64,000 nucleotides of DNA from Halobacterium sp. KA-4 (GTDB taxonomy: Archaea > Halobacteriota > Halobacteria > Halobacteriales > Halobacteriaceae): contig NZ_JAJJZG010000011.1 of assembly GCF_021028995.1 (NCBI RefSeq), positions 1 to 64,000 of the forward strand, read 5' to 3'. The notes beneath the pieces were generated by a model. That model ran no database searches. It was not told the DNA's origin and was given only the letters and a program-made list of their open reading frames with translations. Within the stretch, counting starts at the first letter, position 1; each line of letters starts with the position of its first letter. The position numbers were made by a program, and so were the translations under genes. Below are positions 57,240 through 64,000 of the stretch, in pieces.

Positions 57240-59429
57240 TTAAGCCGTTCGTGTCGAGGCGGAGCCGCCGCGGCGGCCGCCGAGTGTCACGACGGCGAGG
57301 ATGGCGAGCCCGACGAGGTACATGATGGCGATGGGCAACGCGATGAGCAGCATCGTGTAGAGGCTGTCGGGGGTGACGAGCGCGCTGAACGCGAACGCGC
57401 TGATGACCGGCACGCGCCAGCGCCGCCGCATCGTCTGGTAGGAGACGATGCCGCCGGCGTGAAACAGCACCATCGTCACCGGGATGTCGACGAGGATGCC
57501 GATACCCACGGTCAGCAGGAACACCATCCACGCGAACGTGCTGACGGTGAAACTGATTACCATGCCGGCGTCGAGCGCGTCGTAGACGAGGAACGAGATG
57601 ACCTCGGGCGCGACGAACGAGTACCCGAGGTAGCTCCCGAGCGCGAGGCCGCCGACAAGCCCGCCGCCCCAGACGGCGATGACGCGGCGGTCGCCGGTCA
57701 CCCAGCCACGGTCGGAGAGCGCGGGCCAGATGTAGTAGATGATGACGGGAAGCGTGCCAATGGCGGCCAACACAACGGAAATCTTCACCTGGAAGACGAG
57801 CGCCTCGACGGGGTGGAGCGTGATGGGCCACTCGCCGCCGGTCGCCAGCGGCCGGACGTCCGCCGGGATGCGCGCGATGAAGTTGTCCCGGACCTCCCGG
57901 AACCCGCCGTAGTAGAGCCACCCGAAGATGCCGACCATCAGCGCCATGAACGTCCCGACGATGCGGAACGCCCGCGAGCGCAGGCTGGAGAACACGAACC
58001 GGATGTCGTAGTAGTAGCCGCCGATGTCGTCCTCGGTGGTCTCCTCCTCGGTGAACGCGTCCATCATCCCCGCGGCCGTGCTCTGGACCGTGTTCGACTC
58101 TTCGTCCGCGGCGGCCTGCTCTGCTTCGACGGCTTCCTCGTCGAGGTCGGCGTGGACCTCGTCGAAGCGGTTGAGGACCGCCTGCGCCTTCTCGTCGTCG
58201 TCGGCTTCGAGCGCGCGGTTGGCCGTCGCGAGCGCCTCGTCCTCGGTCAGCGACGCGAACGCTTCCGGGGGCGCGGCCCGCACACCCGCGGCGTGGAGTT
58301 CGTTGAGGTCGATGTCACCGGGGTTCTCGGGCTGCCCGAGCCGGGACTGTGCGACCTGCTGGGCGGCGCGGTCGATGGCGACGTACGTGTAGTATAGCGC
58401 CGCCGCGGTGAGCGCGACGACCGCGAACGCTCCGCCGAGCACGAGATAGCCGGTCGCCGGGTCGACGCCGAGCACGTCACTGACGGTCGGGACGCGGACC
58501 GACGACCCGATGAATTCGAGGCCGGCGTTGAACGCTTCGATGCCGCCGTACTGGCCGGTCGCGTAACCCGCGGCGAACCCGAGCACGCCGACGCCGAGCA
58601 CGCGGTTCCAGCGCTCGCGGAACACGCCGCGGACGTCGACGTGCTCGCGGCCGCGCTTCATCGTCACCACGACCTTCGCGCAGTACAGCGAGAGGCCGTA
58701 CAGCAGGATGAGCGGGGACGCCCACAGAATCTGGGTGAACGGGTCCGGCGGCGAGAAGAACGCGCCGAACGCGAAGATGCCGACGACCGCGTACTTCCAC
58801 TTATCGCGGAACGTCTCGTAGGGGATGATACCGGAGTACGAGAACGCCGACACGGCCAGCGGGAGTTGGGCCGCGAGCGCGAACGAGAGCGCGAGGAAGA
58901 GGATGAACTCGGTCCACTTCACGATGGAGTACTTCGGCGCGAGCCCCGCGCCCACGGCGTTGCTCGCGAGGAATTCGAACATCAGCGGGAAGAACAGGAA
59001 GTACGCGTACGCGACGCCGGCGGACGCCAGTCCCGCACAGACCAGCGCGACGAGCGCGACGTTGAGCCGGGAGACGGAGACGTCGGGGATGATTTCGCGC
59101 TCCACGAGCGGCTCGCGGGCGTGGTAGAGGAGGACGGGGATGGCGAGCGCGGCCCCCGTGAACAGGCCGATTTTCACCTGCATCAGGATGACGTCGAACG
59201 GCGTTTGCGCGATGACGTTCGCGGTCTCCACGAGGAGGTCTTCCTCGAGTTTCGGCCAGACGTACAGCCGCATCGCCATGATGCCGCCGATTAGCCCGAC
59301 GACGAACGCGATGAAGACGTGCTGGAGCTTCGACTGGGCGGTCCGGAGCATCACACCGAGCGTCTGCCGGCCGGACTCGATGGTGCGGGCCGTACTGGGG
59401 TCTATCGGGCCCGAGCCGGAGCTACTCAT
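57240..59429 (-). CDS. tatC2: Fused double TatC protein (TatCt)
   Basis: Twin-arginine translocase core subunit made of two TatC domains. 729 residues: the first TatC spans about 25-270 (EIIPDVSVSRLNVALVAL, PFTQILWASPLILLYGLSLY). Two extra hydrophobic segments and an acidic linker (about 280-460) follow, then a second TatC (GIFGWLYYGGFREVRDNF to LYTMLLIALPIAIMYLVGL). The haloarchaeal two-in-one TatC is known and pairs with TatCo. Divergent from tatC1, with a shared promoter of about 90 bp. Haloarchaea export many proteins by Tat, as several lipoproteins here show. Confidence 0.94.
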   Translation of the reverse strand: MSSSGSGPIDPSTARTIESGRQTLGVMLRTAQSKLQHVFIAFVVGLIGGIMAMRLYVWPKLEEDLLVETANVIAQTPFDVILMQVKIGLFTGAALAIPVLLYHAREPLVEREIIPDVSVSRLNVALVALVCAGLASAGVAYAYFLFFPLMFEFLASNAVGAGLAPKYSIVKWTEFILFLALSFALAAQLPLAVSAFSYSGIIPYETFRDKWKYAVVGIFAFGAFFSPPDPFTQILWASPLILLYGLSLYCAKVVVTMKRGREHVDVRGVFRERWNRVLGVGVLGFAAGYATGQYGGIEAFNAGLEFIGSSVRVPTVSDVLGVDPATGYLVLGGAFAVVALTAAALYYTYVAIDRAAQQVAQSRLGQPENPGDIDLNELHAAGVRAAPPEAFASLTEDEALATANRALEADDDEKAQAVLNRFDEVHADLDEEAVEAEQAAADEESNTVQSTAAGMMDAFTEEETTEDDIGGYYYDIRFVFSSLRSRAFRIVGTFMALMVGIFGWLYYGGFREVRDNFIARIPADVRPLATGGEWPITLHPVEALVFQVKISVVLAAIGTLPVIIYYIWPALSDRGWVTGDRRVIAVWGGGLVGGLALGSYLGYSFVAPEVISFLVYDALDAGMVISFTVSTFAWMVFLLTVGIGILVDIPVTMVLFHAGGIVSYQTMRRRWRVPVISAFAFSALVTPDSLYTMLLIALPIAIMYLVGLAILAVVTLGGRRGGSASTRTA

Positions 59430-59521
59430 TGAGTCGGGCTAACCCACTCGGAATTATCAATCTTCCCGTCCGCGCCCAAAAGAAAGCCTATAACGCCCCC
59501 GTCGCCAAAGCACGGACACGA

Positions 59522-60682
59522 ATGGCCGAGGAACCGGACGGCGGGCGCGACCGCAACCACGACTGGGAGGGGCTCGCGCCAGCCGTCCGTCCCGTCGACA
59601 GCGCGGACAGCGGGCACAGCGAGTGGGAGGACCTCTCGCCCGCGGTTCGCCGCGTCGACGCCGCTGACGGCTACGCAGGCCCGCGAGTCGCCCGCGACGA
59701 CGAGTGGCGCGACCTCACGCCAGCCGTCGAGCGCGTCGAGCCGGACGACGGCGACGAGTGGGACTGGGACGACGACGCCATCGCGGCCGCGGGCGACAAG
59801 AGCGCCGACCCCGCGTCGGGCGGCGAACCCGAACTGCTCGCCGACGACGACCACCAGGCCGACGAACCCGACGAGGACGCCTCGCTCGACCCGCGCGAGA
59901 ACTCCGTCGTCGACGCCGAGGAGAACCCGGCACCCCCGGACGACGGCATCGGTCTGGACGCGCCCGAGTCCGACGTCGAAGAGCCGCTGGCCGTCCACGT
60001 CGAGGAGATGGTCAAGCGGCTCGCCATCGTCATCGCCATCGCCGCGCTCGTCAGCGTCGCCGTCTTCCCTCTCACGGAGGGCCTCATCACCACCATCTGG
60101 AACTACGTCCTCCCCGGCGGCGAAGCCGTCGACCCCCGCGTCTACCAGCCCCTCGAGCTCGTCATCACGCAAGTGAAAGTCGCGAGCCTCGCGGGCCTGG
60201 TCATCGCGCTCCCCGTGTTCGTCTACCAGTCGTACGCGTTCATGCGCCCCGGCCTCTACCGCCACGAGCGCCGCTACTACCTCGCCGCCGTCCCGACGAG
60301 CCTCGTGCTCGCCGTGCTCGGCGTCCTCTTCGCGTACCTCCTCGTGCTCCCGTACACGATGGACTACTTCCAGGGCTACACCGAGAACACCGCGGACGTC
60401 GCGTTCGCCCTCGGCTCCACGTTCAACCTCATTCTCATGGTGATGGGCTACCTGGCGGTAGTGTTCCAGATCCCGCTGTTCATAATGCTCGCCATCATGC
60501 TCGGCGTCACCACCCGCCAGTGGCTCGAAGACCGCCGCCTGCTGTTCTGGGCCGCGTTCGCCGGCATCTCGTTCACCTTTGGCGCCATTGACCCGACGGG
60601 TGTGGTCCCCATCATCGTCGCGCTCACCATGATTGCGCTGTTCGAGGGAACGCTCGCGCTGCTGCGGTGGACGGGCAACTAA
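59522..60682 (+). CDS. tatC1: TatC protein with long acidic N-terminal extension (TatCo)
   Basis: Single-domain TatC receptor for RR signal peptides, 386 residues from ATG 59522. The six-helix core starts near residue 165 (VEEMVKRLAIVIAIAALV) with RPGLYRHERRYY and FTFGAIDPTG as family landmarks. The first 160 residues are acidic and disordered-looking. They carry three copies of a 13-residue motif, (D/E)W-x-x-L-x-P-A-V-x-x-V-(D/E), at 14-26, 34-46 and 61-73. A CCTATAAC box upstream suits the promoter. The gene is followed by dispersed repeat copy 2. Confidence 0.93.
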   Translation: MAEEPDGGRDRNHDWEGLAPAVRPVDSADSGHSEWEDLSPAVRRVDAADGYAGPRVARDDEWRDLTPAVERVEPDDGDEWDWDDDAIAAAGDKSADPASGGEPELLADDDHQADEPDEDASLDPRENSVVDAEENPAPPDDGIGLDAPESDVEEPLAVHVEEMVKRLAIVIAIAALVSVAVFPLTEGLITTIWNYVLPGGEAVDPRVYQPLELVITQVKVASLAGLVIALPVFVYQSYAFMRPGLYRHERRYYLAAVPTSLVLAVLGVLFAYLLVLPYTMDYFQGYTENTADVAFALGSTFNLILMVMGYLAVVFQIPLFIMLAIMLGVTTRQWLEDRRLLFWAAFAGISFTFGAIDPTGVVPIIVALTMIALFEGTLALLRWTGN

Positions 60683-60685
60683 AAG

Positions 60686-60875
60686 CCCACTTTTTCCAGC
60701 GCTCGGTCACTGGCGCTCCCTCCCTTGCAAAAATTTGCGGAAAAAGCACTCCTCCTTCGGTCCGCTTCGCGTCCCTCAGTCGTTGGCCTCGCGGCTTCGC
60801 CGCGAGTGAACTGCTCACGGGTCGCTCCGCTCCCCGTTCGCAGAAACGAGACGCTACGCGGATGCCGCTCCCCAC
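60686..60875 (+). repeat. Dispersed intergenic repeat, copy 2
   Basis: Shares with 11098-11250 the ACTTTTT box (60689-60695), the core at 60718-60747 (28 of 30 positions identical), CCGCGAGTGAAC (about 60801-60812) and GCGGATGC (60858-60865). It starts 4 nt after the tatC1 stop and probably acts in termination. The copies differ in the central hairpin, which is weaker here (AGCGC/GCGCT). Confidence 0.6.
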
Positions 60876-60931
60876 CCCCTTCTCTCGCCGAGCGCGTGGG
60901 TTTTTGGTCGGTGGTCGACCACGCTACGGGT

Positions 60932-61606
60932 ATGAAGAACACGGGCGGCAGCGACGCGGCGAAGCGACGCGCGGGCGAAGCGGCAGCCGACGACGTCGAG
61001 GACGGGATGGTCGTCGGGCTCGGGACGGGGAGCACGGCGGCGCACGCGATTCGCGCCATCGGCGAGCGCGACCTCGACGTTGAGGGCGTACCGACGTCGT
61101 ACCAGTCCCGCCAGCTCGCCATCGACGCGGGGATTCCGTTGACGACGCTGGAGGAGGCGTCCGTCGACCTCGCTATCGACGGCGCCGATCAGGTCGCGGG
61201 CACGGACCTCGTGAAGGGCGGCGGCGCGGCGCACGCCCGCGAGAAGTACGTGGACGCCAGCGCGGACCGGTTCGTCGTCGTCGCGGATCCCTCGAAGGAA
61301 GTGGACGCGCTGGACTACCCCGTGCCAGTCGAAGTACTGCCGGACGCGCAGCCGGTCGTCGCGGAGCGCGTGCGCGCGCTCAACGGGGAGCCCGAACTCC
61401 GCGCCGCCGAGCGCAAGGATGGCCCGGTGGTGACGGACAACGGCAATCTCGTGCTGGACTGCGAGTTCGGCGCGCTCGACGACCCCGGCGAAGTGGCGGC
61501 GGCGCTGTCGGAACTCCCGGGCGTCGTCGAGCACGGCCTGTTCGTCGGGCTGGCCGACGCTGTCTACGTGGGGACCGAGGACGGCGTACGGGTCACAGAC
61601 GCGTAG
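60932..61606 (+). CDS. rpiA: Ribose-5-phosphate isomerase A
   Basis: Interconverts ribulose-5-phosphate and ribose-5-phosphate, supplying PRPP for nucleotides and histidine. 224 residues from ATG 60932. Conserved blocks are VGLGTGSTAAHAI, LAIDGADQV and VKGGGAAHAREK (phosphate and catalytic region), and NLVLDCEFG. The longer frame from 60725 runs through the dispersed repeat and is rejected. Archaea lacking the oxidative pentose pathway rely on this enzyme. Confidence 0.95.
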   Translation: MKNTGGSDAAKRRAGEAAADDVEDGMVVGLGTGSTAAHAIRAIGERDLDVEGVPTSYQSRQLAIDAGIPLTTLEEASVDLAIDGADQVAGTDLVKGGGAAHAREKYVDASADRFVVVADPSKEVDALDYPVPVEVLPDAQPVVAERVRALNGEPELRAAERKDGPVVTDNGNLVLDCEFGALDDPGEVAAALSELPGVVEHGLFVGLADAVYVGTEDGVRVTDA

Positions 61607-61649
61607 CTACGGGGTGTGGCGTCGCAAAAAACGAAAGGGTCGAACCTAG

Positions 61650-61817
61650 TTACAGGTCGCGCGGCTGGACGGTCTTGCGACCGTTGGACTCGGCGCGAGC
61701 CGCGGCGTCTTCGAGGAGCTCCGACACTTCTTCGTCGAGCGCCTCGTAGAAGTCGGAGGCAACGTTCTTGTCGTCGAGTTCTTCCTTCACAGCGGCCTTG
61801 ACGATGAGGTCTGCCAT
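61650..61817 (-). CDS. DUF1931 single histone-fold protein
   Basis: 55 residues from ATG 61817 to TAA 61650: MADLIVKAAVKEELDD, VASDFYEALDEEVSELLEDAAARAESNGRKTVQPRDL. The pattern is the core of a histone fold (helix, strand VQPRDL), as in the DUF1931 family. It is too short for DNA wrapping and is acidic. A TTATAA box lies about 28 nt upstream on the minus strand. Function unknown; protein-protein or nucleoid role possible. Confidence 0.85.
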   Translation of the reverse strand: MADLIVKAAVKEELDDKNVASDFYEALDEEVSELLEDAAARAESNGRKTVQPRDL

Positions 61818-61968
61818 ACGACCTGGTTTTTTCCTCGCCTCCTTATAAGGCTTCCCATAAGACGCGGCCGTAGCGGCTACTCACGCCTTCCTACAGGCGC
61901 ACGCGCGGTGAATCCTGTCGGCGAGCCGCGGCGTTCGCTCGCACGAAGCCGGGAAGGAGAACTCAGAT

Positions 61969-61999
61969 TCGAATTTGGCCAAATTTTGTTCGAAATTGG
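61969..61999. promoter_or_regulatory. AATTTGGCCAAATT palindrome and TTCGAA-type direct repeats
   Basis: A perfect 14-base palindrome (61972-61985) lies within two direct repeats, TTCGAATTTGG (61969-61979) and TTCGAAATTGG (61989-61999), spaced 20 bp. AGTGTG/CACACT (62017-62039) forms a further inverted repeat. It is situated between divergent DUF1931 and zinc-ribbon genes, upstream of an ACTTATT box. Confidence 0.4.
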
Positions 62000-62065
62000 G
62001 AAAACCCACTTATTCGAGTGTGGTGTACCTTCACACACTGGCCACCCGCGCCAGGGACCACGATA

Positions 62066-62215
62066 ATGCCCCGCTGTGACCACTGCGACGCCCACGTCTC
62101 CGAGAACTTCGCGCGCGTGTTCGCCGACGAGGACGGTCGCCTCCACGCGTGCCCGAACTGTGCGGCGAACGTCGGCATCGCCGAAGTGTCGAAAGACCGC
62201 GCCCGCCGGGCCTGA
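62066..62215 (+). CDS. 49-residue zinc-ribbon microprotein
   Basis: ATG 62066, opening MPRCDHCDAHVSENFARVF. Two CxxC pairs (CDHC at 4-7, CPNC near 29-32) make a compact zinc ribbon, followed by a basic end DRARRA. Haloarchaea encode many such microproteins, some affecting motility and biofilm. The sequence resembles the DUF7563 type. The next gene starts 38 nt later in another frame. Confidence 0.8.
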   Translation: MPRCDHCDAHVSENFARVFADEDGRLHACPNCAANVGIAEVSKDRARRA

Positions 62216-62253
62216 CCGAAACGCAGTCCTGTCCGAACGCCCTCGCTTCGGGC

Positions 62254-62511
62254 GTGCACTACGTCTACGTGGTAGAGTGCAGCGACGGCACTTACTACAC
62301 GGGCTACACGACGGACGTCGAGCGCCGCGTTGCCGAACACGACGCCGGCGACGGCGCGAAGTACACGCGCGGCCGCACCCCCGTCACCCTCCAGTACGTC
62401 GAATCCTTCGAGACAAAATCGGCGGCGATGAGCCGCGAGTACGAACTCAAGCAGCGCTCGCGCCGGCAGAAAGAGCGGCTCGTCGCCGAGCAGGACGATC
62501 CGTGGCCGTAG
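62254..62511 (+). CDS. GIY-YIG nuclease-family protein (YhbQ/UPF0213 type)
   Basis: 85 residues from GTG 62254, giving MHYVYVVECSDGTYYTGYTTDVERRVAEH, the standard family opening. GIY-YIG landmarks are YVYVVEC, YYTGYT and the catalytic Arg in VERRVAEHD. The later Glu/Asn region is AMSREYELKQRSRRQKERLV. Small YhbQ-like proteins act on damaged or branched DNA. An in-frame extension from 62149 overlaps the zinc-ribbon gene and is not protein-like. Confidence 0.88.
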   Translation: MHYVYVVECSDGTYYTGYTTDVERRVAEHDAGDGAKYTRGRTPVTLQYVESFETKSAAMSREYELKQRSRRQKERLVAEQDDPWP

Positions 62512-63066
62512 TCAGCGCTCGGCGAGTTCCCACCGGTAAGCGGCGTCGATAACAGCGTCAGCAACTTCGTCGAGCCGGGCAGCGAGGTCGTCGTCGGTGA
62601 GGACGCCGTCCTCGAAGTACCGCGAGGCGTTCCGGATGCCGACCTGCTCGGGAACGACGTCGGCGTGGACGCCCCGCATCGTGATGCGCATGTGGTCCAG
62701 CGGCGACGCGATGGTGCCGCCGCCAGCCACGACGACGAGGCCGACGGGCGTGTCCTCGTACTCGTCGAACCCGCAGTAGTCGTGGAAGTTCCGGAACGTC
62801 GAAGAGTAGCTACTGTGGTAGTTCGGCGACCCGACGACGACGGCGTCGGCGGCCCGCACGCGTTCAAGCAGCGCTTCGGCGTCGCCGGCGTCCGCAATAT
62901 CGCGGTCGGGGTCGTACAGCGGCAGGTCGGCTGCGCCGAGGTCGACGTGGTCGGTGTCGGCGCCCGCGCGCTCGGCGCCGTCGAGTGCGTGCTCGACGGC
63001 CTGGCGCGTGTAGCTGGTGGCGCGTTGGCTGCCGGTGACGCCGACGACCAGCGGTGTGAAGTCCAT
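62512..63066 (-). CDS. NADPH-dependent FMN reductase-type oxidoreductase
   Basis: 184 residues from ATG 63066. Flavodoxin-like fold with the FMN-binding loops VVGVTGSQRATSYTRQ and VVVGSPNYHSSYSSTFRNFHDY (near 85) and GGGTIASPLDH, typical of the NADPH-dependent FMN reductase/chromate reductase family. Convergent with the GIY-YIG gene, whose stop is adjacent. A longer frame to 63222 crosses the divergent promoter and is rejected. The physiological acceptor is unknown. Confidence 0.88.
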   Translation of the reverse strand: MDFTPLVVGVTGSQRATSYTRQAVEHALDGAERAGADTDHVDLGAADLPLYDPDRDIADAGDAEALLERVRAADAVVVGSPNYHSSYSSTFRNFHDYCGFDEYEDTPVGLVVVAGGGTIASPLDHMRITMRGVHADVVPEQVGIRNASRYFEDGVLTDDDLAARLDEVADAVIDAAYRWELAER

Positions 63067-63166
63067 GTGCCCGCGTTCGGTGGCGGACGGATAAAACTCG
63101 ACGTGGTCGTCCGGGCTCACCGCGGGGACCGCAGGGATTTTGACGCGACGCAGCGACGCCCCGGAC

Positions 63167-64000
63167 ATGGACGGCATCTCCTTCGGGACGGACGGCTGGC
63201 GGGCGACACTGGACGTGTTCACGAGCGGGCGCGTCCGCTCGGTCGCACAGGCTACCGCGGACTACCTCGCCAACGAGGGTCACGCCGGCGAGACTGTCGC
63301 GGTCGGCTACGACGCCCGCGAGACGTCGGAAGGGTTCGCCGAGGACATCGCGGGCGTGCTCGCGGCGAACGGCTTCGACGTGCTGTTGCCCGAGCGCGAC
63401 TGCCCGACGCCGCTGGTCGCGCACGCCATCGTGGAGCGCGACCTCGCGGGCGCGCTCGTCGTCACGGCCTCGCACAATCCACCCGAGTACAACGGCGTGA
63501 AGTTCATTCCCGAGGACGGCGCGCCCGCGCTCCCCGAGGTCACGGAGGCCATCGAGGCGAACCTCCGCGAGCCCGTGGAGGGCCCGTTGCAGGGCGACGT
63601 CCGCGAGGTCGACCTCGTGACGCCGCACGCCGAGCACTGCCGCGACCTCGTGGACGCGGACCTCTCCGGGCTGACGGTCGTCTACGACGCGATGCACGGG
63701 AGCGGGCGCGGCGTCACCGACGCCCTCCTGAAAGCTGCCGGCGCGGAGGTGATTCGGGAGCGCTGCGACCGCGACCCCGAGTTCGGCGGCACGCCCCCGG
63801 AGCCCGACGAAGCCAACTTGCAGGGGCTCGCGCTCGCGGTTGACCAGCACGACGCGGACTTCGGCGTCGCCAACGACGGTGACGCCGACCGCGTCGCCGT
63901 CGTCACGCCCGAGCGCGGCGTCCTCGACGGGAATCGCTTCTACGCGCTCGCGTACGACTACCTCCTCGAAAGCGATACTGGGCCCGCAGTCAGGACAGTG
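63167..64000 (+). CDS. Phosphoglucomutase/phosphomannomutase (partial, runs off window end)
   Basis: First 278 residues of an alpha-D-phosphohexomutase. It starts MDGISFGTDGWRATLD. The phosphoserine loop is intact: VVTASHNPPEYNGVKF, with Ser near residue 104. The metal-binding loop DGDADR appears near 244 (NDGDADRVAVVTPERG). The sugar-specificity and C-terminal domains lie beyond the window, so phosphoglucomutase, phosphomannomutase and phosphoglucosamine mutase cannot be separated. Confidence 0.9.
   Translation, partial: MDGISFGTDGWRATLDVFTSGRVRSVAQATADYLANEGHAGETVAVGYDARETSEGFAEDIAGVLAANGFDVLLPERDCPTPLVAHAIVERDLAGALVVTASHNPPEYNGVKFIPEDGAPALPEVTEAIEANLREPVEGPLQGDVREVDLVTPHAEHCRDLVDADLSGLTVVYDAMHGSGRGVTDALLKAAGAEVIRERCDRDPEFGGTPPEPDEANLQGLALAVDQHDADFGVANDGDADRVAVVTPERGVLDGNRFYALAYDYLLESDTGPAVRTV

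Overview
This window is chromosomal DNA from an extremely halophilic archaeon (class Halobacteria). The evidence is a GC-rich sequence with strongly acidic proteins, single archaeal copies of TBP, PCNA, an RFC subunit and Hef, LysW-dependent arginine synthesis, the paired haloarchaeal TatC proteins, Tat lipoprotein signals and a PGF-CTERM surface protein. Many genes have an A/T-rich box about 25-33 nt before the start codon, as expected for leaderless haloarchaeal transcripts. The genus cannot be fixed from sequence alone; a Halobacterium-like lineage with a complete arginine pathway would fit.

Layout. 1-7.2 kb (minus): a thiamine-type ABC transporter (permease cut by the window edge, Tat lipoprotein binding protein) and a large PKD-repeat, PGF-CTERM surface protein gene split by a 1,055-bp IS630-family element. 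7.3-15.5 kb: AI-2E-type permease, two divergent rhodaneses, a rubrerythrin-like protein, Nudix-like protein, TyrRS, UspA, a zinc-ribbon Sjogren-autoantigen-type protein, malate dehydrogenase, a 37-aa microprotein and a ferredoxin. 15.6-29.4 kb is rich in information processing: Hef, an HExxH membrane protein, a DUF460 protein, RNase Z, a DUF4382 lipoprotein, an RFC subunit, tRNA G10 methyltransferase, TBP, HisG, a 2H phosphoesterase and several small membrane proteins.

29.5-38.6 kb is an almost complete arginine pathway: argG-argH, a 230-bp gap with its own promoter, then lysW-argX-argC-argB-argD-argE-argF with stop/start overlaps. Glutamate is carried on LysW, converted to ornithine, released by ArgE, carbamoylated by ArgF and turned into arginine by ArgG and ArgH. 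In front of argG lies a 35-codon, arginine-rich, acid-free open frame behind its own promoter box, with its tandem Arg codons inside a chain of hairpins. This looks like a leader peptide and is the most interesting candidate system in the window.

38.6-48.6 kb holds amino-acid metabolism: threonine synthase, SerA, an HpcH/HpaI aldolase, SerB, and the methionine/sulfhydrylation cluster MetY, MetX and a second sulfhydrylase. 48.7-64 kb: MFS transporter, NAD-dependent DNA ligase, cold-shock protein, PCNA, a second DUF4382 lipoprotein with an inserted domain, RlmE, a queuosine-precursor-type transporter overlapping a ribbon-helix-helix gene, divergent tatC2/tatC1, ribose-5-phosphate isomerase, DUF1931, a zinc-ribbon microprotein, a GIY-YIG protein, an NADPH-dependent FMN reductase-type protein and the start of a phosphohexomutase.

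Non-coding structure includes two copies of a dispersed terminator-like repeat (11.1 and 60.7 kb), a nested inverted-repeat island (28.4-28.6 kb), a run of four hairpins after serB (43.9-44.0 kb), and several palindromic or phased repeats near promoters. I saw no rRNA, tRNA or CRISPR array.
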